Assembly: GCA_003330885.1 (NCBI GenBank)
Contig: CP030277.1
Location: 1-64,000, forward strand
Origin: Rhodobiaceae bacterium
GTDB lineage: Bacteria > Pseudomonadota > Alphaproteobacteria > Parvibaculales > Parvibaculaceae
Reading direction: 5' to 3'
DNA length: 64,000 nucleotides
Positions 48,215 to 57,550 of this stretch are shown here, piece by piece. How positions within the stretch are numbered: the first letter of the stretch is position 1; the number at the start of each line of letters is the position of its first letter. A program made the position numbers and the translations under genes. The notes beneath the pieces were generated by a model that searched no databases, was not told the origin of the DNA, and saw nothing but the letters and a program-made list of their open reading frames with translations.

Positions 48215-49705
48215 ATGGGGAACAAAACCAGGCATATCGTCATAGTCGGTGGCGGCACCGCAGGGTCTGTACTGGCGGCGCGGTTGAGCGAAGCATCAGA
48301 TATTTCCGTGAACCTTCTCGAGGTTGGGCCCGATGATGACACGTACGGCGCGGACGTTCTTGAACCAGCGCGCGCCGCGGATGCATGGTCAGGCGCGACT
48401 CCGATTGCGGTCAACGTCATGGCGACTGAGTCCGGCGTGATCCCCATGCTGCAAGGACGCCTCATTGGCGGCACGTCGGCCGTCAATGGTCTGGCCACAT
48501 TGCGAGGCCTGCCCGCAGACTATGATGGATGGGCAGCTGCGGGCCTTGAAGGCTGGGGCTGGAAGGATGTGGCCGATACATTCATTGCCGCAGAACGGGA
48601 CATGGACTTTGGCGCGTCACCGCTCCATGGCGACGCGGGACCTCTGTCCGTCCGCCGCTGGCACCGCGATGAATTCAGCCATGCGCAGCGCACCTATTAC
48701 GACGCCTTGATCGACAAGGGGGAGGCGGCGGTCGACGACGTGAATGATCCCTCCCAGCTTCCCGGAATTGGTGTGTTCCCGGTCACGGTCGACGATGAAG
48801 GCAAGCGCCTTACCACAAGTCGTGCGTATCTCACGCCCCAGGTGCGCGCCCGCGAAAATCTCACGATCCGCACAGGCGCCGAAGTCGCAACCATCGCGGT
48901 GACCAACGGACGCGCTTCTGGCGTCACTCTGACGTCAGGCGAGCAGGTTGAGGCAGATGAGGTCATTCTGGCGGCAGGCGCCATCTCATCGCCTGTACTG
49001 TTGCTGCGTTCGGGTATTGGCCCCGCCGATCACCTCTCCGAACACGGTATTGCGGTTCATGCAGATCTCCCAGTCGGGGCAACAATGAGTGATCACTTGG
49101 GGCCCGGCATTCCCTATCGCCATGACGGTCCCCGCGGCGGTGTCGGCGGGCCGGCACAGGTGGTCCTCGTCGGGGCCTCGAACGGAACGGATGTGGATTA
49201 TCACGCATTCCCCGTTGCGCCTGCGCCAACTGACGATGCAACAGACTTCATGATGGCGGTCTTCCTCATGCGCTCCAGCGGACGCGGAAGCGTGCGACTG
49301 GGAGACACGGCGCGCGCAGATCCGATCATCACGGCACCACCGCTCCCTGATGACGCGCATGAGCGTCTTCGTCATGGGTTTGACCGGATTGCCGCCTGGG
49401 AGAGATCAAGCTATGCGCAGGAACTGGGCTGCCATCCCGTCGAGGCCCATGACCTCACAGCACCTGATGCCGTCAGCGAGGCTCTGGAGCGTCTCACCCT
49501 GAGCTACTACCACATGACCAGCACCTGTCCGATGGGTCCGGTGCTTGATGCGGATTGCCGCGTCCATGGAATTCAAGGCCTGCGCGTGGCGGATGCTTCC
49601 GTGATGCCCACCATCCCGACGGGCAATACCTATCTGGGCTGCGTCATGGTTGCCGAGCGCGTGGCCAGCAAGATGTTGGCCGAAGAACAAGGCCGCCATA
49701 CCTAG
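48215..49705 (+). CDS. GMC-family FAD-dependent oxidoreductase
   Basis: The 496-residue flavoenzyme oxidises an alcohol to aldehyde or acid. It has the FAD Rossmann start (VIVGGGTAGSVLAARL), the GMC signature 1 around GRLIGGTSAVNGLATLRG, signature 2 in [24 protein letters not shown], and the C-terminal catalytic part (YYHMTSTCPMGPVLDADCRVHG...ADASVMPTIPTGNTYLGCVMVAERVA) with the active-site His. First gene of a TetR-controlled plus-strand cluster. Substrate unknown. Confidence 0.9.
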   Translation: MGNKTRHIVIVGGGTAGSVLAARLSEASDISVNLLEVGPDDDTYGADVLEPARAADAWSGATPIAVNVMATESGVIPMLQGRLIGGTSAVNGLATLRGLPADYDGWAAAGLEGWGWKDVADTFIAAERDMDFGASPLHGDAGPLSVRRWHRDEFSHAQRTYYDALIDKGEAAVDDVNDPSQLPGIGVFPVTVDDEGKRLTTSRAYLTPQVRARENLTIRTGAEVATIAVTNGRASGVTLTSGEQVEADEVILAAGAISSPVLLLRSGIGPADHLSEHGIAVHADLPVGATMSDHLGPGIPYRHDGPRGGVGGPAQVVLVGASNGTDVDYHAFPVAPAPTDDATDFMMAVFLMRSSGRGSVRLGDTARADPIITAPPLPDDAHERLRHGFDRIAAWERSSYAQELGCHPVEAHDLTAPDAVSEALERLTLSYYHMTSTCPMGPVLDADCRVHGIQGLRVADASVMPTIPTGNTYLGCVMVAERVASKMLAEEQGRHT

Positions 49706-49738
49706 GGTAAAGCCAACACCAACGGAAGGAACGCAAAT

Positions 49739-50389
49739 ATGCCAGCGAACATTGATGTCTTCTGGTCGTTTAGAAGCCCCTATTCCTATCTGATCACCCC
49801 GGACCTCCTGCGTCTGCGCGCGGACTTTGATGTGACCGTTTCGCTCAGGCCGGTACTGCCAATCGCCGTCCGTGACAAGGCGTCGGTTTTTGATGCGAGC
49901 GACAAAAAGCGCCCGCGCTACATCGTCATGGACTCGCTGCGTCGTGCGGAGCTTCTGGGTCTGCCAATGGTCTGGCCGAAGCCGGACCCGGTTGTTCAGG
50001 ACAGGGAGACCTTCGAGGTGCCCGAAGACCAGCCTCTCATCTGGCGTCTTACCGGCCTCGGCGTGGAGGCGGAGCGACGGGGCAAGGGCATTGATTTTGC
50101 CTCTGCGGCAGCGGCCTTGATCTGGGGCGGAACCCGTGACTGGCACGAGGGTGATCACCTTGCACAGGCAGCCGCTCAGGTTGGTCTTGACCTGTCCGAC
50201 ATAGAAGCCGCTATCCAGGAAGAGGATGTAAGAGCGCAGGTCGAAGATCACCATGCGCAGCTGGAAGCCGCAGGACATTGGGGTGTGCCGACCATGGTGT
50301 TCGAGGGCGAGCCGTTTTTCGGCCAGGACCGGGTGGACACCTTGCGCTGGCGACTTGAGCAGAAGGGCGTACCGGCGCGTAACAAGTAG
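49739..50389 (+). CDS. DsbA-family HCCA isomerase-like protein
   Basis: A 216-residue thioredoxin-fold protein of the 2-hydroxychromene-2-carboxylate isomerase group (kappa-GST-like): IDVFWSFRSPYSYLITPDLL with the Ser-Pro-Tyr-Ser glutathione site instead of CXXC, and GHWGVPTMVFEGEPFFGQDRVDTL at the C-terminal part. These enzymes act on aromatic ring-cleavage products using glutathione. It follows the GMC gene after 33 bases. Confidence 0.85.
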   Translation: MPANIDVFWSFRSPYSYLITPDLLRLRADFDVTVSLRPVLPIAVRDKASVFDASDKKRPRYIVMDSLRRAELLGLPMVWPKPDPVVQDRETFEVPEDQPLIWRLTGLGVEAERRGKGIDFASAAAALIWGGTRDWHEGDHLAQAAAQVGLDLSDIEAAIQEEDVRAQVEDHHAQLEAAGHWGVPTMVFEGEPFFGQDRVDTLRWRLEQKGVPARNK

Positions 50390-50434
50390 ATCAAAAAAAA
50401 CCTAAACAGATGGATCAACGAAGAGGATCAGGAT

Positions 50435-51229
50435 ATGGACCTGGAAATTCGAGGTAAGAAGGCAATCATGGCTGGCGGTAGCGCTGGCATGGGGCGGGCA
50501 ACAGCAGAGCGGCTCGCGGAGGCTGGTGTCGATCTGGTCATCACAGCGCGCCGCGAAGAACGGCTGGTTGCTGCAGCAAAGGAAATCTCCGAAAAATATG
50601 GTACCAGCGTTACGCCAGTGGTTGCTGACTCGTCGAAAGAAGAAGGCCGTCAGGCGCTCTTCGCGGCCTGCCCGGACCCGGACATTCTGGCCATCACCAT
50701 CAAGCCGCCAGCGCCAAATGGTGATTTCCTCAAGCTCAAGCCGGAGCACTGGCGAGACTCAATCGAGACCGCTCTCATCGGCCCCATTGAAATCATGCAG
50801 AACTATATCCCGGTGATGAAAGACAAAGGTTGGGGGCGCATCGTCAACATCGCGACTTTCTCTGCCAAGAATCCCATGTTGTGGCGCCTCATGTCCGGTC
50901 CCGCCCGCTCTGCATTGATCAATTACACGGCAAGCGTCTCCCGCGAGATCGCACAGCATGGCGTGGTGATCAACAACATCTTACCGGGCATGTTCCAGAC
51001 CGAAGGCGCGTCGGAAATTCTCAATGATTATGCTGATGCGTTTGGTCTTGAGCCTGATCCGGATATTGTTCGTGCACACTTCTTTGAGAACAATAAGATC
51101 CCAGCCGGGTTCATCGCGGAGGCCGCTGACATGGCGCCTATGGCCGCGCTCCTGTGCAGCCCGCTCTCCCGCTTCATTGTGGGCCAGAACATCGTCATTG
51201 ACGGTGGTCAGCACTACTCGCTCTTTTAG
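50435..51229 (+). CDS. SDR-family oxidoreductase lacking the usual Tyr-Lys
   Basis: A 264-residue short-chain dehydrogenase: NAD(P) site AIMAGGSAGMGRATAERLAEAG, acidic beta2 end VITARREERL, and the ending GGQHYSLF. The usual YxxxK is replaced: the aligned block is SGPARSALINYTASVSRE with Ser and Arg at the Tyr and Lys positions. Atypical SDRs of this sort exist, so it may still be an enzyme, but chemistry differs. Third gene of the cluster. Confidence 0.85.
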   Translation: MDLEIRGKKAIMAGGSAGMGRATAERLAEAGVDLVITARREERLVAAAKEISEKYGTSVTPVVADSSKEEGRQALFAACPDPDILAITIKPPAPNGDFLKLKPEHWRDSIETALIGPIEIMQNYIPVMKDKGWGRIVNIATFSAKNPMLWRLMSGPARSALINYTASVSREIAQHGVVINNILPGMFQTEGASEILNDYADAFGLEPDPDIVRAHFFENNKIPAGFIAEAADMAPMAALLCSPLSRFIVGQNIVIDGGQHYSLF

Positions 51230-51376
51230 GAAGTGGGCGACCCGGTTGGCCGGTCACAGGTCGGCCATCCGGTGTTTCCTGCGCCGGGGACGCATCTACG
51301 GTGAGCCTCATCCTCGGTCAGCGCCCTGTAGCCATGGGCACAATAGCCAGTGGCAATTTTGAGAACAGGAGTCGAT

Positions 51377-52623
51377 ATGTCCAATTTGTTGATGCAAGAG
51401 GGCGAGTACATCATCTACGGAATGTTCTGTTCCTACTTTACTAAGAAGCTCGAGACCTATTTCCGCGTGAAGGGCATTCCCTACAAATTCGTGGAACTGG
51501 ACAGCCCGGGCTTCGCACAGCATTCCCGCAATGTGGGTGTCATGCAGATCCCGCTGGTGCAGTGTCCTGATGGAACATGGATCAGCGACACCACACCTAT
51601 CATTCAGCAGTTTGAATCAGAACTGTCTGAGACGCCGCTGCGTCCCAAGGATCCGCTCGCAGCGTTTTGCAGCTACTTTCTGGAGGACTGCTTCGACGAG
51701 TGGCTGTGGGCGCCGGCCCTCTATTATCGCTGGGCATTCCCCATGGATATGAACAGGCGAAGCGAGGAATTCACCTATACGATCGCTGCCAACGGCTTCA
51801 AGTTTCCCCGATTTATCCTTCGCCGCATCATTACGTTGCGTCAGAAGGTGTGCATCTGAAGGAAAACGGCATCACAAGTGCCGCCCATTCACGGCAGATC
51901 GAGGAGCTTTACATTGATCTGATGGACATGCTGCAGCCGATCTTCGAGAAGCGCCCCTTCCTGTTCGGGGAGCGACCCTGTGAAGCAGATTTCGGATTGC
52001 ATGGCCCGACATTTCCTCACTTTGCAAATGACCCGACCTCGCAGGAGATCATGCAAGTACGCGCGCCCCATGTGTTTCGCTGGGTGGCACGGCTGTGGTC
52101 AACACGGCCGGACGAACTCAAGACCGCCGGTGAGATCACCTCAGTGCCAGACGATCTCAAACCTCTGATGCAGAAGTTTGCATCAGAATATCTACCGTAC
52201 CTGGTGGCGAACCGAGAGGCGTACAAGGCTGATGCGCCGCGGACCCTGTACACACTCAATGGTCTGGAATGGGATGTCGTGACGGCACCTTACCGGGTCT
52301 ATTGTCTGGCGCAGCTGCAGGAGCGGTATCAGGTTTTGACTGAAGAAGAGCGCAACAAATGCAGGGACCTTCTGGGCGACGGGGCCGTAGATATCCTGGC
52401 AGGCGAGATATTCTGCCCACCGGCCATGCAGAATATCACGGCCGCCGAGCCTGCAAAACTCGTGGAAGACGGTGTGCTATCTCGCCACTGGCAGTTAAAA
52501 TCGCCGTTTGAGAAGTTCCTCGAGTCGTCGCGCGCTAAGAACCCGACAAAGCGGGGTCCAGAGACGAAGGAAGTCGGATCAGATTGGCTGCCAATCTACT
52601 TCAAACACCATCGTGCGAAGTGA
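51377..52623 (+). pseudogene. Glutathione S-transferase-like gene with a frameshift
   Basis: The first frame (51377-51859, start MSNLLMQEGEYIIYG after AGGAG) encodes a GST N-terminal thioredoxin domain (YGMFCSYFTKKLETYFRVKGIPYKFVELD...VMQIPLVQCPDGTWISDTTPIIQQFE) and ends in a TGA at 51857. The GST C-terminal domain continues one base back in the other frame (HLKENGITSAAHSRQIEELYIDLMDML...RPFLFGERPCEADFGLHGPTF) to 52623. The frame changes between about 51790 and 51850. No slippery heptamer is present, so this is a one-base deletion in the genome or in the read. The full protein would be about 415 residues. Confidence 0.75.
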
Positions 52624-52761
52624 CCTCCTTACCTCAGATGTCATCACAGGAGTGCGGCTCATAGCCCGATTGTGCTAGACAGTGTCTGTTGCAAATCTCG
52701 GGGACACTCATGGCTATAGAACCGGCTGGACCGGCCTCATGCGATGGCAGGCAGGAAAAAA

Positions 52762-53688
52762 ATGACTGAAACATCTGTGGCGGGTTTGCCGCTGATCATT
52801 GAAGCCTCTCTAAATGGTTCGACGAGCAAGAAGAAGAACCCGTCCGTCCCCTACAGCGATGACGAAATCGTGCGCGATGCTGTGGCCTGCATGGAGGCAG
52901 GCGCTGCATTGATCCACAATCACACCCAGGAGCCGATCATAGGCGGCACTGGTATTCTGGACGCGGAGCAATACGCCAGACCTTGGCGCGAACTCTTGAA
53001 GATACGCGGTGATGCGATCCTTACCCCCACAATGCCGGTGGGGCAGGAGGGCGTCTCCGTCGAGACCAGATACGCCCATGTAGAGCAGATGGCAAAAGAA
53101 GGGTTGCTGGCGCAGGGCCTATGCGACCCCGGGACGTTTAACGCGTCAGTGATGGGGGAGGATGGCCTTTTTGCCCCGAGCACCTACCTCTATCGCAACG
53201 ACATGCATGATTCGCACTACTATGTGGAAACGTGCCGTCGCCTTAAGATCGGTCTTAGCATCTCCATTTTTGAACCCGGATTCTTGAAATTCATCCTGGC
53301 CTATGACCGGGCTGGAAAAATGCCTCAGGGAGGCATGCTGAAATTCTACTTCGGTGCCATGGACCTGTCCTTCGGGCTGCCGCCCTCAGCGGCCAGTCTT
53401 GAAGCTTACCTGGGCATGTTGGGCGGTTGCACAATGCCGTGGCTTGTTTCCAGTTTCGGAGATGATTGCGTGGGCTGCGGTCTTGCAGAAGAAGCTATCA
53501 AACGCGGTGGGCATGTGCAGGTTGGTCTGGAGCCCTATGTCGGGGACCGTCGCCCGACCAATGTTGAACTCGTCGAGGAAGTTGTCGCTATAGCCCAACG
53601 CTATAATCGTCCAGTCGCGACCCCAGAACAGGCCGCAAAAATCCTCAATCTCCCAACCCATCCTGTCGCCTATGCGCGTGCAAGTTGA
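52762..53688 (+). CDS. BKACE-family 3-keto-acid cleavage enzyme (DUF849)
   Basis: A 308-residue TIM-barrel beta-keto acid cleavage enzyme, which transfers acetate or acetoacetate from 3-keto acids to acetyl-CoA using Zn. The family is recognised from LIIEASLNGSTSKKKNPSVPYSDDEIVRDAVACMEAGAALIHNHTQ, GLCDPGTFNA, FEPGFLKF, and VGLEPYVGDRRPTNVELVEEVV. HNH in LIHNHTQE is the metal site. The start at 52762 has AGGA upstream; 52744 is possible. Closes the oxidoreductase cluster. Confidence 0.9.
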   Translation: MTETSVAGLPLIIEASLNGSTSKKKNPSVPYSDDEIVRDAVACMEAGAALIHNHTQEPIIGGTGILDAEQYARPWRELLKIRGDAILTPTMPVGQEGVSVETRYAHVEQMAKEGLLAQGLCDPGTFNASVMGEDGLFAPSTYLYRNDMHDSHYYVETCRRLKIGLSISIFEPGFLKFILAYDRAGKMPQGGMLKFYFGAMDLSFGLPPSAASLEAYLGMLGGCTMPWLVSSFGDDCVGCGLAEEAIKRGGHVQVGLEPYVGDRRPTNVELVEEVVAIAQRYNRPVATPEQAAKILNLPTHPVAYARAS

Positions 53689-53822
53689 CCGTCATCTATA
53701 GGCGCGTTACCTCCGATTAGATTGTAGCGTACCGGTCAATCGACAATTTCGCTCCAAATGGGGCAGCGGCTTGGACGTCAGAAGATTAAAAACAGCCAGC
53801 GCGCGCCGCGCTTCGCTGGTCT

Positions 53823-54143
53823 CTATGCGTTCAGCTGTGTCTCTCCGAACTTCTTCATCGCGCGAATGACAGGCAGAACCGCCTTTGCCTTTTCTGTCGC
53901 TACATAATGGTGACGAACCGGCTTCTCCTGATAGGGAACTTTTCTGAGGAACCCCGTCTCCACCAGGCGCTTCAAACGATCGGCCAACAGGCTCGTCGGA
54001 ATATTCTCTGGGCTTTGTTCAAACTCAGCGAAGGATTTGGCCTTAAACACAAGCGCGTCCCGCAATATGAGCAGCGTCCACTTGTCGCCGACAAGGTCAA
54101 GTGTCCGCGCTATGGGACAGGGAGAACGGTGGGATGGATGCAT
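53823..54143 (-). CDS. HxlR-family transcriptional regulator
   Basis: A 106-residue winged-helix regulator with the HxlR hallmarks CPIARTLDLVGDKWTLLILRDALVFKAKSFAEFEQSPENIPTSLLADRLKRLVETGFL. C at the N-terminal CPIA pattern could sense redox or electrophiles. It follows the MATE gene after 2 bases, so regulator and pump are co-transcribed. It likely acts on the inverted repeat at 55530-55575. Confidence 0.92.
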   Translation of the reverse strand: MHPSHRSPCPIARTLDLVGDKWTLLILRDALVFKAKSFAEFEQSPENIPTSLLADRLKRLVETGFLRKVPYQEKPVRHHYVATEKAKAVLPVIRAMKKFGETQLNA

Positions 54144-54145
54144 GT

Positions 54146-55501
54146 CTAACCTCTCTCCAGATTGCGCCAGGCGCCAAGCTTCAAGGACGCGGCGATCATT
54201 ACGCCATAGATGAACATGGCGGCGGCAGCGCCAATGAAAATACCCTCAAGCCCCAAATCGAAAGAGAAGGCGAGCACCCAGCCGCCCCCGACGGCAAATA
54301 TGAAACGCACGATAGTCGCGGCGATCGGCCACCGCATGGCGCCAGCCCCCTGGCTTGCAAAATAGAGTGACAGTCCCAGGCCCTGAAAAGCAAAGAAAGG
54401 GCCCACAAATAGGATGTAAATACGGGAGGCCTCAAACGTCTCCGGGTCACTGGTAAAAGCAGATATCCAGACTTCCGGGAAGAGCGCCAGCAGCAACCCG
54501 ACAATACCCGCAAGGCCAGCGGCGAAAAGGCCGCCGGTCCAGCCAATATGTTCGGCCCGCTCGACATTCCCCGCGCCAATGCTCAGGCCTACCAGCGACG
54601 TCATGGCGGCACCAATGCCAAACACCAGCGGAATGAGCAGAAATTCAATTCGGGAACCGATGCCATAACCGGCGAGCGCCGCTTCGCCATAGGTCGCGAC
54701 CATGGCGGTTAGAAACAGAATGCCAAAGATTGTCAGAAGCGGTGACAGGGAGGCAGGCAGCGCCACTTTAAAGATGTCTTGAAAGAGCGGTTTGGAAAAG
54801 GCAATGAATTGGCGATCCAACTTGATGACGTGGCTCGGGCGGCTCAGCACAAAAAGCATGACCGCGCTGACCAGAAATCCGGTTGCAACCGTAGAGATCG
54901 CGGCCCCCACAATGCCCAACTGCGGCGCGCCGAACAGGCCAAGCACCAACACGCCCGAGAGCGGTACCTGGATGAAAGCGCTGATGACCATCAATAAAGC
55001 GGGGAGCTTCATATCTCCCATGCCACGAAAGACCGCGCCGACCACACCGATCATCCAGACAAACAGGCCACCTACAAACAGGACCAGACAATAGGATGCC
55101 GCCTGATCCAATATCTCACCGGTGCCCCCAAGAAACGCGAGCAGCGTGCGGCCAAACAACAAATACACCAGAAGAAAAAGAGCACTGCCCATCGCCGCGA
55201 TGGCAAGTGCATGCCAGATCAGTTTGTGGGCCCGGTCGCGATCCCCTGCGCCCAAAGCGCGGGCAATAGATGATGCAACCGCTCCGCCAAGCGCCCCACC
55301 GGACATGGCCTGCATGAGCATAAGCAGGGGAAAAGCCAGAGCAATGCTTGCCAGCGCACTTGTTCCCAATTGTCCAATAAACCAGACCTCGATCAGACTG
55401 ACACTTGATTGGATCACAAAAGCCAGCGAGTTGGGCGTTGCCATCCTGACGAGAAGGGGAGCTGGCGCAGAGGTCAGCAAGTGTCGGGTACGCTCATCCA
55501 T
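54146..55501 (-). CDS. MATE-family multidrug efflux transporter
   Basis: A 451-residue inner-membrane pump with 12 predicted membrane segments in two MatE halves (LLVRMATPNSLAFVIQSSVSLIEVWFIGQLGTSALASIALAFPLLMLMQAMSGGALGGAVAS; GYGIGSRIEFLLIPLVFGIGAAMTSLVGLSIGAGNVERA). Exports cationic or aromatic compounds using Na+ or H+. Co-transcribed with the HxlR gene and divergent from a GMC gene. Confidence 0.92.
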   Translation of the reverse strand: MDERTRHLLTSAPAPLLVRMATPNSLAFVIQSSVSLIEVWFIGQLGTSALASIALAFPLLMLMQAMSGGALGGAVASSIARALGAGDRDRAHKLIWHALAIAAMGSALFLLVYLLFGRTLLAFLGGTGEILDQAASYCLVLFVGGLFVWMIGVVGAVFRGMGDMKLPALLMVISAFIQVPLSGVLVLGLFGAPQLGIVGAAISTVATGFLVSAVMLFVLSRPSHVIKLDRQFIAFSKPLFQDIFKVALPASLSPLLTIFGILFLTAMVATYGEAALAGYGIGSRIEFLLIPLVFGIGAAMTSLVGLSIGAGNVERAEHIGWTGGLFAAGLAGIVGLLLALFPEVWISAFTSDPETFEASRIYILFVGPFFAFQGLGLSLYFASQGAGAMRWPIAATIVRFIFAVGGGWVLAFSFDLGLEGIFIGAAAAMFIYGVMIAASLKLGAWRNLERG

Positions 55502-55529
55502 TCGGTCGGGTACTTTCTTGTTCTTATTA

Positions 55530-55575
55530 AGTGACTTTGGATATTGAAGTAGTGGCTTTTAATATCAAAGTTACT
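55530..55575. promoter_or_regulatory. Long inverted repeat, probable HxlR operator
   Basis: AGTGACTTTGGATATT (55530-55545) faces AATATCAAAGTTACT (55561-55575). The arms match in inverse with one mismatch and one extra base, spaced by 15 bp. It lies 29 bp upstream of the MATE start and between two divergent genes, so both could be controlled. Confidence 0.65.
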
Positions 55576-55697
55576 AAGGAAGTCGAAGGAATATCACGCG
55601 GGTGCGGTACTCTTTTCTCACAATAGTGTAGAGATAAGGGTCTAAGCTATCGAAGCGGGTGATCTTGCGCGCGGGTTTCGCAGAAAAGGATGCCCGC

Positions 55698-57383
55698 GTG
55701 GCAGATAAGACATTTGACTACATCATCGTTGGCGCTGGCTCCGCAGGCTGTGTGCTTGCCAATCGATTGACGGCGTGCGGTAAACACAGTGTCCTTCTTC
55801 TGGAGGCTGGTGGCAGCGATAAGAACATTCTTGTGCAAATGCCAACCGCATTGTCCTACCCCATGGCGTCAAAAACCTACAACTGGGGATACGATTCCGA
55901 GCCCGAACCAGCAGTCAACAACAGGAAGATCACGAGCCCCCGTGGCAAAGGTCTTGGTGGCACCTCGACTATCAATGGCATGGTCTACGTCCGCGGCCAT
56001 GCATGTGATTTCGACGAGTGGGAAGAACAGGGCGCTCCAGGGTGGCGATATGCCGACTGTCTTCCTTATTTCAAGCGCGCCGAGAGCTGGCAGGGTGGTG
56101 AAGATGTCTATCGCGGTGGCGAAGGCCCGCTTGGGGTAACCGGCGGCAATAATATGGCGGGGAACCCACTTTACCAGGCCTTTATCGATGCAGGCGTGGA
56201 GGCGGGCTACCCCCGCACCGACGACTATAATGGCTTGCGTCAGGAAGGCTTCGGCCCCATGCACATGACAGTGCGCGGTGGTGTGCGGGAGTCGACGTCG
56301 AGAGCCTATCTCCGGCCAGTGATGAAACGTCCAAATCTCACCGTCATGTCGAATGCACTTGTTGGTAATGTTCTCTTTGAGGGCAAGCGCGCTGTAGGTG
56401 TGGCAGCACGGCGCAACGGCAGAGATCTTACCTTGCGCGCCGGCAAGGAAGTGATCCTCTCAGCGGGGTCATTTGCTTCGCCAACGATATTGCAACGCTC
56501 AGGCATCGGACCCGCTGATGTACTGAAAAAGGCGGGTGTGACACCTGTTCACGCACTGTCGGGCGTTGGGCAGAACCTTCAAGACCACACAGAGGTTTAC
56601 TTCCAATTTCATTGCAAATTGCCTGTGAGCTTGAACAGTAAGCTCAATCTCTTTTCAAAATTTCTGATTGGCGCGCGCTGGTTCTTCTTTAAAAACGGTC
56701 TGGGTGCGACCAACCATTTTGAATCCTGTGCGTTCATCCGTTCTGAAGCCGGACTGAAGTCGCCTGATATCCAATACCACTTCTTGCCAGCCGCAATGCG
56801 TTATGACGGCACGTCGTCAGTTGATGGGCATGGGTTCCAAGTCCATGTCGGGCCGAACAAGCCGAAGAGCCGGGGGCGCGTTGCCATTTCATCGTCTGAT
56901 CCAGAGGCTGCGCCGAAGCTGCTATTCAACTATCTGCAGCACGAGGCGGATGTTGCAACCTGGCGCCGCTGTATCAGGTTGACGCGTGAAATCATCGATC
57001 AACCTGCAATGGACATCTACCGCGGTGCAGAAATCCAGCCAGGGCTCGACGTCTCATCTGACGATGAGATCGACACGTGGGTGCGTACCAATCTCGAGAG
57101 TGCCTACCACCCGTGTGGGACAGCGAAAATGGGACAACCGGAGGATCAAAGCGCTGTCGTGGATACCGAGTGTCGCGTGTTTGGGATTGATGGTTTGCGT
57201 GTGGTGGACGCCTCCGTTTTTCCGACCCTCCCTAACGGGAACATCAATGCCCCAACCATCATGGTTGCCGAGAAGGCCGCTGACATGATCCTTGAAAAGA
57301 AAAGCTTGCCGCCGAGTGATGCGCCCGTTTGGTTCTCAGAAGATTGGCAGACCAGGCAGCGCGAGCGGGCTCCACTGCGCTAG
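55698..57383 (+). CDS. GMC-family choline/alcohol dehydrogenase
   Basis: A 561-residue flavoprotein, with [19 protein letters not shown] at the FAD site, [44 protein letters not shown] and the C-terminal [10 protein letters not shown] and [19 protein letters not shown]. Similar to choline dehydrogenase-like alcohol oxidisers of broad substrate range. GTG 55698 (VADKTFDYI) has AAAAGGA upstream; a longer start at 55659 adds 13 residues. Divergent from the MATE gene. Confidence 0.9.
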   Translation: MADKTFDYIIVGAGSAGCVLANRLTACGKHSVLLLEAGGSDKNILVQMPTALSYPMASKTYNWGYDSEPEPAVNNRKITSPRGKGLGGTSTINGMVYVRGHACDFDEWEEQGAPGWRYADCLPYFKRAESWQGGEDVYRGGEGPLGVTGGNNMAGNPLYQAFIDAGVEAGYPRTDDYNGLRQEGFGPMHMTVRGGVRESTSRAYLRPVMKRPNLTVMSNALVGNVLFEGKRAVGVAARRNGRDLTLRAGKEVILSAGSFASPTILQRSGIGPADVLKKAGVTPVHALSGVGQNLQDHTEVYFQFHCKLPVSLNSKLNLFSKFLIGARWFFFKNGLGATNHFESCAFIRSEAGLKSPDIQYHFLPAAMRYDGTSSVDGHGFQVHVGPNKPKSRGRVAISSSDPEAAPKLLFNYLQHEADVATWRRCIRLTREIIDQPAMDIYRGAEIQPGLDVSSDDEIDTWVRTNLESAYHPCGTAKMGQPEDQSAVVDTECRVFGIDGLRVVDASVFPTLPNGNINAPTIMVAEKAADMILEKKSLPPSDAPVWFSEDWQTRQRERAPLR

Positions 57384-57550
57384 CAGCTTAGGAACCGCTG
57401 TTCCGGCGCCAGCCTTGGTCGACTGCCGGCCAATTCATCTTTTGCCGCAGGGTCATAAAGGCGCGGAAAGCAGCCGCTGTGCTCCGCCCCGAAATGTGCC
57501 AACATGCCTTTATCGAAATTCAAAAGAAAATGAAAACGGTGGAGGACGCT

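Noticed and set aside
51377-52623. Programmed frameshift in the GST gene
   Set aside because: No X-XXY-YYZ heptamer or comparable signal occurs between 51790 and 51850, and GST genes are not known to use frameshifting.
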